In this document: one piece after another, positions 17,605 through 24,879 of the stretch
Position numbering within the stretch: the first letter of the stretch is position 1
Layout: every line of letters starts with the position of its first letter
Assembly: GCA_017550535.1 (NCBI GenBank)
Contig: JAFZOS010000024.1
Span: 1 to 33,190, forward strand
DNA length: 33,190 nt
From: Lachnospiraceae bacterium
GTDB lineage: Bacteria > Bacillota > Clostridia > Lachnospirales > Lachnospiraceae
Direction of reading: 5' to 3'
The notes under the pieces: generated by a model
Told to the model about the DNA's origin: nothing
The model's database searches: none
What the model saw: only the letters and a program-made list of their open reading frames with translations
Program-made: the position numbers and the translations under genes

Positions 17605-18732
17605 ATGAAAAAACTTAAATTAATGACAATCGTGGGCACACGCCCCGAGATAATCCGTTTATCGGCTGTCATCAAATGTGCCGATAAGTATTTCGATCAT
17701 GTACTGGTGCACACGGGACAGAATTACGATTATACGTTAAACCAGATATTCTTTAAGGACCTTAAGCTGCGTGAGCCGGATCATTACCTTGATTCTGTCG
17801 GCAGCAACCTTGGCGAGACCATGGGGAATATAATCGCAAAGTCATATACCCTTATGCAGGAGGTAAAGCCCGATGCGGTGCTCATTCTCGGCGATACCAA
17901 TTCCGCACTGTCGGCGATCAGTGCGAAACGTCTTAAAATACCGATCTTCCATATGGAGGCCGGTAACCGCTGCTGGGACTGGAATGTTTCCGAAATGATA
18001 AACCGTAAGATAGTGGACCATATATCGGACATTAATCTTCCCTATACCGAGAATTCAAGAAGGTATCTTTTGTCCGAGGGCATAGACGGAAAGACCATAT
18101 TCGTTACGGGATCCCCGATGCGTGAAGTCCTGCGTGACCATATGGAGGATATAAAAAAGAGCGATGTGCTTACACGCCTTGGCCTTGAAAAGGGAAAGTA
18201 CTTCCTTTTATCCGCACACAGGGAGGAAAACATCGATCTTGAAGACAATTTCATGGATCTTATGAATGCGGTAAACGGCATTGCGGAAAAGTACGGGATG
18301 CCGGTCATATATTCCACTCATCCGCGGTCAAGGAAGTTCATCGAGATGAGGGATTTTAAGTTCCATCCGCTTGTGCGCAGCATGGAACCCTTTGGTTTCC
18401 TTGATTACAACATGCTCCAGATGAACGCTTACTGCGTGCTTTCGGACAGTGGGACTCTTTCGGAAGAATCAGCTATGCTTGGCTTTCCGGGTGTGCTTAT
18501 AAGGACTTCGACCGAACGGCCCGAGGTGCTTGACAAAGGTACGGTCGTGATCGGCGGTATTACGCTTGATACCGTCATGCAGGCGGCTGAGCTTGCCGTA
18601 GGCATGTACGAGAATAAAGAGGAAACGGCAATGCCGGCGGATTACAGCGATACGAACGTGTCCGTTAAGGTTGTCAAATTGATCCAGAGTTATACGGACA
18701 TCGTTAACAGGACGGTTTGGCTTAAGGATTAG
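17605..18732 (+). CDS. capG: UDP-N-acetylglucosamine 2-epimerase family enzyme CapG (UDP-L-FucNAc pathway, step 3)
   Basis: A 375-residue non-hydrolysing UDP-GlcNAc 2-epimerase relative. Signature segments are VGTRPEIIRLSAV near the N-terminus, LGDTNSALS, FHMEAGNRCWD, SAHREENID, STHPRSRKFIEM and LSDSGTLSEESAMLGFPG. In the CapE-CapF-CapG route it converts the talosamine intermediate to UDP-L-FucNAc. The FHMEAGNRCWDWNVSEM variant, where WecB proteins read HVEAGLR, supports the CapG/FnlC subgroup over WecB. The start has an AAAGAGGAAAA site. It ends 16 bp before the next glycosyltransferase gene and is in the same operon. Confidence 0.93.
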   Translation: MKKLKLMTIVGTRPEIIRLSAVIKCADKYFDHVLVHTGQNYDYTLNQIFFKDLKLREPDHYLDSVGSNLGETMGNIIAKSYTLMQEVKPDAVLILGDTNSALSAISAKRLKIPIFHMEAGNRCWDWNVSEMINRKIVDHISDINLPYTENSRRYLLSEGIDGKTIFVTGSPMREVLRDHMEDIKKSDVLTRLGLEKGKYFLLSAHREENIDLEDNFMDLMNAVNGIAEKYGMPVIYSTHPRSRKFIEMRDFKFHPLVRSMEPFGFLDYNMLQMNAYCVLSDSGTLSEESAMLGFPGVLIRTSTERPEVLDKGTVVIGGITLDTVMQAAELAVGMYENKEETAMPADYSDTNVSVKVVKLIQSYTDIVNRTVWLKD

Positions 18733-18748
18733 GCTTTGGTGGTGACGG

Positions 18749-19864
18749 ATGAGGATAGTTGTTAACGACATAGCCGCGAGTAAGACGGGTGCGCTGTCGA
18801 TCCTTAAAGATTTTTATAATGCGGTCATCATGTATGAAAACACCGGGAACGCGGACAGTAATGAGTGGATCTTCGTGCTCGGCGACAGGCTGCTTGATGA
18901 AAAGGATAACATTAAGGTGCTTGTCCGCGATGATGTCAAGGCAAGCAGGAGGGAGCGCCTTAAGTTTGATCTTAAGACAGGCGCGGAATATTTTAAAAGC
19001 TTAAAACCCGACGTACTGTTTTCCCTGCAGAACACACTGCCGAAGGGTTATGAGGGCAGGCAGGTATTGTATGTACACCAGCCGCTCCCGTACCAGACAT
19101 GGAAGAAGTTTTCGTTTTTTAAACCGGAGGAGCGGGAGTATGCCGTGTACCAGCACCTCATCGGAAGGATGATAGATGCTTCAGTTAAAAGGGCTGACAA
19201 GGTCATCGTCCAGACGCAGTGGATGAGGGATGCGATAATAAAAAAGACCGGCGTGAGCGCGGATAAAGTTGTTAAGATACTACCGGATATCAATGTGCCT
19301 GAAGGGATAAATAACAGTGCTATTGATAACAATGTTATGAATAACAACGTTATTAAACGATTCTTTTATCCCTCAGGTGAGATATTATATAAGAATCACG
19401 CCTGCATACTTGAGGCTGTGGCAATTCTTAAGAGCCGCGGGATAACCGGTTTTGAAATAAGTTTTACGTTAAATAAAGGAGATGTTCCGTCACTTTCAAA
19501 GTATCCGGATCATGAGCAGGTTAAATACATTGGCAGGATACCCAGGGAAGAGGTGTTTAAGCGCTACCGGAATGAAATCCTCCTTTTCCCGTCATACATA
19601 GAGACTTTCGGATACCCGCCCGCAGAATCACGTGCCGTCGGAGGAAGGATGATCGTATCCGACTGTCCTTTCTGTCATGAGGTTCTTGAAGGGTATAAAG
19701 GGGCGGCGTATTTTGATCCGTTCGATCCGGCAGCGCTTGCAGAGCTGATGCAAAAAGCGATGGCAGGTGATCTGTTTGGTGCGGATCATATCGATTCTGA
19801 AAATTCGGAAGGATCAACGGAATCCGGCTGGAAATATGTGATAGAAGAAATACTTGGAAGGTAG
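18749..19864 (+). CDS. GT4-family glycosyltransferase
   Basis: A 371-residue GT-B enzyme. The N-terminal domain contains SKTGALSILKDFY and VLYVHQPLPYQ; the C-terminal domain has IYKNH-type (YKNHACILEA) and YIGRIPREEVFKRY segments. The donor-binding SYIETFGYPPAESRAVG contains the GT4 E-x7-E-like pair. Acceptor and donor are unknown. An Asn-rich stretch of about 15 residues (188-202) is encoded by three imperfect 15-bp tandem repeats and probably forms an inter-domain linker. A GGTGGTGA ribosome site precedes ATG 18749. It belongs to the glycan operon, and the product probably adds a later sugar of the repeat unit. Confidence 0.88.
   Translation: MRIVVNDIAASKTGALSILKDFYNAVIMYENTGNADSNEWIFVLGDRLLDEKDNIKVLVRDDVKASRRERLKFDLKTGAEYFKSLKPDVLFSLQNTLPKGYEGRQVLYVHQPLPYQTWKKFSFFKPEEREYAVYQHLIGRMIDASVKRADKVIVQTQWMRDAIIKKTGVSADKVVKILPDINVPEGINNSAIDNNVMNNNVIKRFFYPSGEILYKNHACILEAVAILKSRGITGFEISFTLNKGDVPSLSKYPDHEQVKYIGRIPREEVFKRYRNEILLFPSYIETFGYPPAESRAVGGRMIVSDCPFCHEVLEGYKGAAYFDPFDPAALAELMQKAMAGDLFGADHIDSENSEGSTESGWKYVIEEILGR
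19310..19354 (+). repeat. Three 15-bp imperfect tandem repeats inside a GT4 gene
   Basis: In-frame units AATAACAGTGCTATT, GATAACAATGTTATG and AATAACAACGTTATT lie at 19310-19324, 19325-19339 and 19340-19354. They encode NNSAI-DNNVM-NNNVI. Each unit is itself close to a palindrome. This is a plausible site of slippage that changes linker length by five residues. Confidence 0.75.
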
Positions 19865-19884
19865 ACACTGATAACACGGGCGGC

Positions 19885-20559
19885 ATGAAGAAGATATCGG
19901 GATCTTTTGGCATAAAGGAAATATGCTTCACAGACAGGCTGGTGGCAGCCTATTTTGTGTATAATGCAATATCGGTCATCTGGCTTATAAAAAGCGGGTT
20001 TCCGCTTGGCGCTTATATAAGGGATTTTTTGGTGTTTTTACTTCCTGTGTTATTCTATTTTGCCGGAAGGGCCGTCTATACAGGCAAGGCTGAAAAGCTC
20101 TTAAGGTACTTTATGATCGCCGCTTTTATGGTCGGTGTGATATGTATGCTTATATCCGTTACCGGCGCGATCGGCATGCGGAGCGAGCGATGGATAGCAG
20201 CAGTCAACAATATGTACAGTACGTGGCTTGGCAACGGGCTTGGCGCCAATGGCAAGGGGGCTTTGGGGTTTGAAGATGCCCATGTTATCACGGACAGCGA
20301 TCTTGTGAAGATGTACTGTGAACAGGGAATAATAGGTTTTTCAATGTTTTTATATATTCTGATTCTGAGTTTCAAAAAAAGTTTCCGGGAATTAAAGGAA
20401 TATCGTGTCGAGCTTGGTATCATAGCCGCGGCACTTATACTGTCGATCGGCACAAGGATATTTACGTTTCCGCCGGCGGCTATTGCATTCTGGTTTGCTG
20501 TCGGTGCAGTTTTCAGATCATCGGTCACGGAAATCGGTAAAGCAAAGGTGGAGGTATAA
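19885..20559 (+). CDS. Shortened Wzy/O-antigen-polymerase-like membrane protein
   Basis: This 224-residue protein has about six hydrophobic segments. The first part (FTDRLVAAYFVYNAISVIWL, GAYIRDFLVFLLPVLFYF) looks like the early helices of a Wzy-like polymerase of the usual 400-450 residues. After about residue 95 it passes directly into the periplasmic-loop type sequence RSERWIAAVNN, WLGNGLGANGKGALGF and DSDLVKMYCEQGIIGF, then the C-terminal helices. The middle helices seem absent, and the N-terminus may be short too. No frameshift or stop is visible. It is either a compact variant or an in-frame deletion product. It starts 20 bp after the GT4 gene with only a weak ribosome site, and its stop overlaps the next start (TAATG). 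Confidence 0.72.
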   Translation: MKKISGSFGIKEICFTDRLVAAYFVYNAISVIWLIKSGFPLGAYIRDFLVFLLPVLFYFAGRAVYTGKAEKLLRYFMIAAFMVGVICMLISVTGAIGMRSERWIAAVNNMYSTWLGNGLGANGKGALGFEDAHVITDSDLVKMYCEQGIIGFSMFLYILILSFKKSFRELKEYRVELGIIAAALILSIGTRIFTFPPAAIAFWFAVGAVFRSSVTEIGKAKVEV

Positions 20560-21641
20560 TGAGAGTCATATGTATGTACCTTCCCCAATATCATACATTT
20601 CCCGAAAACGATGAGTGGTGGGGAAAGGGCTATACCGAATGGACTGCGGTAAAGAAGGGACGTCCGCTTTTTAAAGGTCACATTCAGCCCAGGGTACCGC
20701 TTGATGACAGGTACTACGACCTGGTAAACGAAGGTGCGGAAACATTAAAATGGCAGGCAGAGACCGCAAAGAAATACGGCGTTTACGGTTTTTCAATATA
20801 CCAGTACTGGTTTAAGGGAAAGCAGCTTATGCAGCGCCCGATGGAGATACTTCTTGAGCATCCCGAGATAGATATAAATTACTGCATATGCTGGGCAAAT
20901 GAAAGCTGGACGCGGACCTGGTACGGATTAAGCGAACAGGTGCTCATGAAACAGGAGTACGGTGATGAGGAGGACTGGTATAAGCACTTTGAATATCTTC
21001 TTAAGTTCTTTAATGATAAAAGATATATCAAGATAGACAATAAACCCGTGCTTCAGATATACAGGACTTTTGATATAGAAAAGCTTGATAAGATGCGCGG
21101 ATGTTTTGATAAATGGGCGCACGGCGAAGGCTTTGACGGTATATATCTTATCGCCGGGAAAACCGCCGGGCAGCAGGAAATGCGTTCAGACCTTGTTGAC
21201 GGATACTATTATTTTGAACCGGGATATACGTTAAAGCATGACTTTTCAAGCCTTCATGAAGCGGAGTATAATATGTCCGTTTTATGGAACACAATGCTTA
21301 ATAAGGCAAGGCGTGATAAAAAGCTTGAGCGCAGCATTCCCGCATCACGTATTTTAGGCGGGATAATGCGGCGGGATTATAAGGAGAATGAATTCCCGGG
21401 CCTCATGCCTGACTGGGACAACACTCCAAGGCGCGGATACAAGGGTCTGGTATATAAGGGAACATCTCCCGAAAAGTTTGAAGAAGCGCTCCGCGTGCTG
21501 AAGGATAAAAAGGCCGGGCATAATACGGATTTTGTGTTCGTAAATGCATGGAACGAATGGGGCGAAGGAGCGATGATAGAGCCCGATGAGTACAGGGGAT
21601 ACGGATATCTTGAAGCGATAAAGCATGTGATGACGGAATGA
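20559..21641 (+). CDS. WbsX-like glycan biosynthesis protein (GH99-like fold)
   Basis: A 360-residue protein with the WbsX signature at its N-terminus: YLPQYHTFPENDEWWGKGYTEW, followed within 100 residues by YGVYGFSIYQYWFKGKQ and CWANESWTRTW. The C-terminus has VNAWNEWGEGAMIEPD. This family recurs in O-antigen and capsule clusters and has a glycoside-hydrolase-99-like barrel. It is usually annotated as a possible glycosyltransferase, but no reaction is firmly established as far as I know. A GGAGG ribosome site precedes the start, which overlaps the stop of the previous gene by one base. It is probably cytoplasmic, since no signal peptide is seen. The next gene begins 3 bp downstream. Confidence 0.88.
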   Translation: MRVICMYLPQYHTFPENDEWWGKGYTEWTAVKKGRPLFKGHIQPRVPLDDRYYDLVNEGAETLKWQAETAKKYGVYGFSIYQYWFKGKQLMQRPMEILLEHPEIDINYCICWANESWTRTWYGLSEQVLMKQEYGDEEDWYKHFEYLLKFFNDKRYIKIDNKPVLQIYRTFDIEKLDKMRGCFDKWAHGEGFDGIYLIAGKTAGQQEMRSDLVDGYYYFEPGYTLKHDFSSLHEAEYNMSVLWNTMLNKARRDKKLERSIPASRILGGIMRRDYKENEFPGLMPDWDNTPRRGYKGLVYKGTSPEKFEEALRVLKDKKAGHNTDFVFVNAWNEWGEGAMIEPDEYRGYGYLEAIKHVMTE

Positions 21642-21644
21642 TAA

Positions 21645-22688
21645 ATGAACGATAAAGTCAGCATAATTGTTATAATATATAAAAACGAAAAGTTCATAAG
21701 GGAATGTCTTGACAGTATAGTAAGGCAGACTTATAAGGATATCGAGATCATCTGCGTTGTCGGAAAAGGCGATAAGGCCTGCGAGGATATTGTCGATGAA
21801 TATGCGGCTGAAGACGAAAGGTTTGTTGTGATAAAAGCTGAGCCCAGGGGCACGGCGGATGCAAGGAATAAAGGACTTGACGCGGTGACCGGCGATTACA
21901 TAGCTTTCGTTGACGGTGATGATCGTATAAGCGATGATATGATCGAGGTCATGCTCGGTGCTGCTAAGAAGAATCAAACTGACATATCCGTTGTCGGCAA
22001 ATTTTATCTGTATGAAAACTGCACAGACGGAACCGAAGAAAACAGGGAGCAGGTACTTGGTATAAGTGATGCGTTTAAGGTGATACTGTATCAGGAGGGA
22101 TTCTTCCTTCATCTTTGGGATAAGCTGTATAAAAAGGAACTGTTTGACGGTGTAAGGTTTCCGGAGGGGAAGCTTGTGGAGGATCGTCAGATGGCGGCTA
22201 AGATACTGCTAAAGGCGGACAGGCTTGTATATAACAGTGCCTCAAAGTATTATTTCAGGGTCAGCGAGGACAGCGGTTCCAAGGTTGAGGAAAATCTGAG
22301 GCTTTCACTTAAAGCTGATCATGAGATATGCGATGAGCTTAAGAAACGGTTTGACGATATTGGACCCGCAGTTGAATTCTTTCTTGTAAATGAGAATTTA
22401 AGCGTTATACAGAACAGCTTCCTTTACGGGAATTTTTCGAAGGAACACGACAGGGAATACCTTGAGTATGTTAAGGCTCATGCGCCGGCTGTCAAAAATG
22501 ACCCGCGTGTACCAAAGAGCCTTAAGATAAAGATGGATATGTGCAATATAAGCCCGTATCTGTTTAAGTGTGTGACTCTCGCAAGGAGGAAAAAATTCCT
22601 TAAAACGCATGTGGCATTTAAGTCGGGAGTCGACTGGAACGCAACATTTAAGGAGCAGGGAGTAAAGGCTTCATTAAATAATATATGA
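21645..22688 (+). CDS. GT2-family glycosyltransferase (GT-A fold)
   Basis: A 347-residue glycosyltransferase. The N-terminal GT-A domain begins VSIIVIIYKNEKFIRECLDS and continues with a RGTADARNKGLDAVTGDYIAFVDGDD stretch (given here as its key parts: ARNKGL and the metal-binding DGDD at 90-93). Motif KLVEDRQMAAKIL at about 180 supplies the catalytic-base ED. Residues about 230-347 are a helical C-terminal region without membrane segments. It probably adds one sugar of the repeat unit; donor and acceptor are unknown. It is in the glycan operon, 3 bp after the WbsX-like gene, and overlaps the next gene by 4 bp (ATGA). Confidence 0.9.
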   Translation: MNDKVSIIVIIYKNEKFIRECLDSIVRQTYKDIEIICVVGKGDKACEDIVDEYAAEDERFVVIKAEPRGTADARNKGLDAVTGDYIAFVDGDDRISDDMIEVMLGAAKKNQTDISVVGKFYLYENCTDGTEENREQVLGISDAFKVILYQEGFFLHLWDKLYKKELFDGVRFPEGKLVEDRQMAAKILLKADRLVYNSASKYYFRVSEDSGSKVEENLRLSLKADHEICDELKKRFDDIGPAVEFFLVNENLSVIQNSFLYGNFSKEHDREYLEYVKAHAPAVKNDPRVPKSLKIKMDMCNISPYLFKCVTLARRKKFLKTHVAFKSGVDWNATFKEQGVKASLNNI

Positions 22689-24367
22689 ATGAATTAAAAG
22701 AGATCAAAAACAAAAGAGTGCTCTTCGTATGCCGCGAAACGTATGCCCAGCCGCTTTGGTTTATCGCAGATAAGCTTAAGGCGGACAATGAGGTCGCATG
22801 CTTTTTTATCATGTCCACCGAATGCTGCTACAACAAGTGCTACTACAATGTGAACACCTACTACCGCTTCAAGGAGGAGCTTGAGGGGGTTAAGCTTTAT
22901 GATGTAAGGGACATATGTGAGGAGTATACAAAAAGGCTTAAAGCGGCAGGGTATAATAAGTTAGGCAGGCTGCAGTTTGGCAACAGGGCTTACCAGCCGG
23001 ATAAAAAGGTACGCTCAAGAAGGAACGAGCGCGAGCCTGTAGCCGATATGAAATTCCTTGAAAAGATCGAGAAGGAATACTCGCATTTTAAGAACCTTAA
23101 CATGCAGCTCATGTGCTCGCAGGAAAATACAAGGCACTATCATTTCAGGTATTACTGGTCGGTCACGAATTATGATGAGAATATGCTGTGGCTCGAGCTT
23201 AATTACAAAAAAATACTCGGTATCTTTGATGAATTCAAACCCGACATGATCCTTGATTTTGACAATGCCGAGCTTCAGCGTACTATAATAAATGAAGTCG
23301 CATATGTGAAAAACATTCCGTATATAACGGTCGAGTATTCAAAGTTCGGGTACTATAAATATCCCACTTTTCAGAATACGATAGGAGTTGATGATTACGT
23401 CGTAAGGACGTATAATGATAACCTTAAGAAAACACCTGAGGAACTTAGCGGGGAATATGATTATATAAAGGATTACCGCAGCAAGCAGACGATAATGAAC
23501 AAGGAGTTTGCGGGCACGGTAACGAGCCAGTACGAACGCGACAGCATCATATGGATCCTCCGTGTTATGAGGGGCAAGTTCCATTACTTCTTTGACATGG
23601 ATATAGCGAAGGGCAACCATAAGTTAAAGAAGCAGAACAGGATCCTGTATGCGCCGAGCCTGCCCTATATCAAACACTACTGGCAGGTGATGACCCTGCG
23701 GCGTAAGTTCATGGGGAAGAATCAGCTGTTCGAGGCACCTTTGGAGGGCGAGGATTACGTTTATATGCCGCTTCACCTTATCCCTGAATCGACGGTGTTC
23801 GTTAAGGCGTCCTACTATGTGGATGAGTTAAGCCTTATAGAAGCGGTGTCAAAGTCACTTCCGGTAGGATGGTGGCTGTATGTTAAGGAACATCAGGCGA
23901 TGCTTGGTGAACGCAGCGTCGAGTTTTATAAGAGGGTGCGTCAGCTTCACAACGTAAGGCTCGTGCAGGTAAATCATTACCACGACCCGAAACCATGGAT
24001 AATGAATGCGAAGGGTGTGGTCACGATAGTCGGCACCACCGCATTTGAGGAGGCGCTCCTTGGAAGGAAGTCGATCATATTCGGGGATGTGCCCTTTGAG
24101 CTTATCGACGGTATAACAAAGGTTAAGGGTTATGAGGAACTGCCGGCGCTCATAAGGGATTTCGGCGAGATCGACAACATTCACTCATGCGCCGCATACC
24201 TTCGTACGATCAAGGATGTCGGTGTTGAGATCGACCTGTTCTACTTAATGGCCAAGGCGGAGAAGATCCTCGCCAAGGAAGAAGAGCGGGACGATAAGTT
24301 TAATTATCAGATTGAGCAGCTCATGAAGTTTTATGAGATGGGATATGCGAGATGGTGTAATAAATGA
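22685..24367 (+). CDS. Capsule polysaccharide synthesis protein (KpsC/KpsS-like, Capsule_synth family)
   Basis: A 560-residue protein. Residues 1-340 are poorly recognisable and rich in Tyr, Lys and Arg (for example YNKCYYNVNTYYRF). Residues about 355-500 match the conserved core of the capsule-synthesis family: YVYMPLHLIPES, LPVGWWLYVKEHQ (K401-E402-H403), VTIVGTTAFEEALLG (G450-E456) and SIIFGDVPFEL. Relatives in Gram-negatives (KpsC/KpsS) add Kdo linkers to capsule lipids, while many relatives in other clusters have unknown sugar specificity. The N-terminal MNELKEIKNKRVLFVCRET looks like a first GT-B strand. The ATGA overlap with the GT2 gene places it in the operon, and it is the last gene before the 510-bp non-coding stretch. 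Donor unknown. Confidence 0.75.
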   Translation: MNELKEIKNKRVLFVCRETYAQPLWFIADKLKADNEVACFFIMSTECCYNKCYYNVNTYYRFKEELEGVKLYDVRDICEEYTKRLKAAGYNKLGRLQFGNRAYQPDKKVRSRRNEREPVADMKFLEKIEKEYSHFKNLNMQLMCSQENTRHYHFRYYWSVTNYDENMLWLELNYKKILGIFDEFKPDMILDFDNAELQRTIINEVAYVKNIPYITVEYSKFGYYKYPTFQNTIGVDDYVVRTYNDNLKKTPEELSGEYDYIKDYRSKQTIMNKEFAGTVTSQYERDSIIWILRVMRGKFHYFFDMDIAKGNHKLKKQNRILYAPSLPYIKHYWQVMTLRRKFMGKNQLFEAPLEGEDYVYMPLHLIPESTVFVKASYYVDELSLIEAVSKSLPVGWWLYVKEHQAMLGERSVEFYKRVRQLHNVRLVQVNHYHDPKPWIMNAKGVVTIVGTTAFEEALLGRKSIIFGDVPFELIDGITKVKGYEELPALIRDFGEIDNIHSCAAYLRTIKDVGVEIDLFYLMAKAEKILAKEEERDDKFNYQIEQLMKFYEMGYARWCNK

Positions 24368-24402
24368 TCTACACCGCTCCGACCACTGAATAATCGAATA
24401 TA

Positions 24403-24632
24403 CCGGCACCATACACGGTAACATTCAACGCTCATGGTCGTCGCTCGTTGTTTCACTAAGCACATCCGTGAGGATCATCGTTGCTTACGGCACCGGATCT
24501 CATCTCGCATCCGTGCTCGTTGAGCTCCTGCCTCCGCCATCCGGGCTCCGGCTGCCTGTTTACCGGGGATGTGCTAAGTGAAGCCTAACGAGCTTCTCCA
24601 AAGTCGCGTTTGAATATTCCGTGTATGCTGCC
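24403..24632. repeat. Long imperfect inverted repeat 1 in the 510-bp non-coding region
   Basis: Arms pair in register over about 230 bp. GGCACCATACACGG (24405-24418) pairs with CCGTGTATGCTGCC (24619-24632), 13 of 14. ATTCAACGC (24423-24431) pairs with GCGTTTGAAT (24606-24615). GCTCGTT (24443-24449) pairs with AACGAGC (24587-24593). The 18-bp arm 24450-24467 pairs with 24567-24584, 16 of 18. The apical 99 nt contain further small stems (such as CCGG-GCT-CCGG at 24541-24551). No reading frame of note is present on either strand and no transposase is nearby. It could be a structured RNA, a transcription-attenuating element, or a non-autonomous palindromic mobile repeat. Confidence 0.8.
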
Positions 24633-24669
24633 TTACTTATATAGCGGCATTTAATGTGAGCGACGGACA

Positions 24670-24837
24670 CTGAAATTTCACAAGCAAACAGTCAGGCCAT
24701 GGAACGCAGGTGAGATCCACTGCGTACGAAGACTTGGTTTCCGAGATATGAAAGTATCGTCGGTTGAATATCTCGGAAACATAGTCGCAGTAGCAGTTAG
24801 CTCACCGGAGTGAGGCCGTTTGCGGTGAAATGTTCAG
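24670..24837. repeat. Long imperfect inverted repeat 2 in the 510-bp non-coding region
   Basis: The core is a perfect 13-bp inverted repeat, GTTTCCGAGATAT (24737-24749) with ATATCTCGGAAAC (24768-24780), and an 18-nt loop. Outward it continues in register: ACTGC (24719-24723)/GCAGT (24793-24797), GGTGAG (24709-24714)/CTCACC (24801-24806), GGCC (24695-24698)/GGCC (24814-24817), GCAAAC (24684-24689)/GTTTGC (24818-24823), ATTTCAC (24675-24681)/GTGAAAT (24825-24831) and CTGAA (24670-24674)/TTCAG (24833-24837). The seven ordered pairings make a long interrupted hairpin ending 43 bp before the neuB start. No convincing promoter was found between it and neuB. Function unknown. Confidence 0.8.
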
Positions 24838-24879
24838 GGGACGGAGCGGAGATAATTGTCATGAATAACGGAGGAAAGT

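Noticed and set aside
21354-22112. 252-codon open frame on the minus strand
   Set aside because: It lies across the WbsX-like and GT2 genes, whose conserved motifs are on the plus strand. Its product is Ile/Tyr/Phe-rich without domains, which is typical of an antisense shadow in this codon usage.
24403-24632. Decayed coding gene or transposase remnant
   Set aside because: Translations of the plus-strand and minus-strand frames around the arms that I checked hit stops within short distances, and no transposase-like motif was seen. The structure is better described as paired arms.
24600-24790. Promoter for neuB inside the hairpin region (TTGAAT at 24610 or 24764)
   Set aside because: No acceptable -10 hexamer occurs at 16-18 bp from either candidate.
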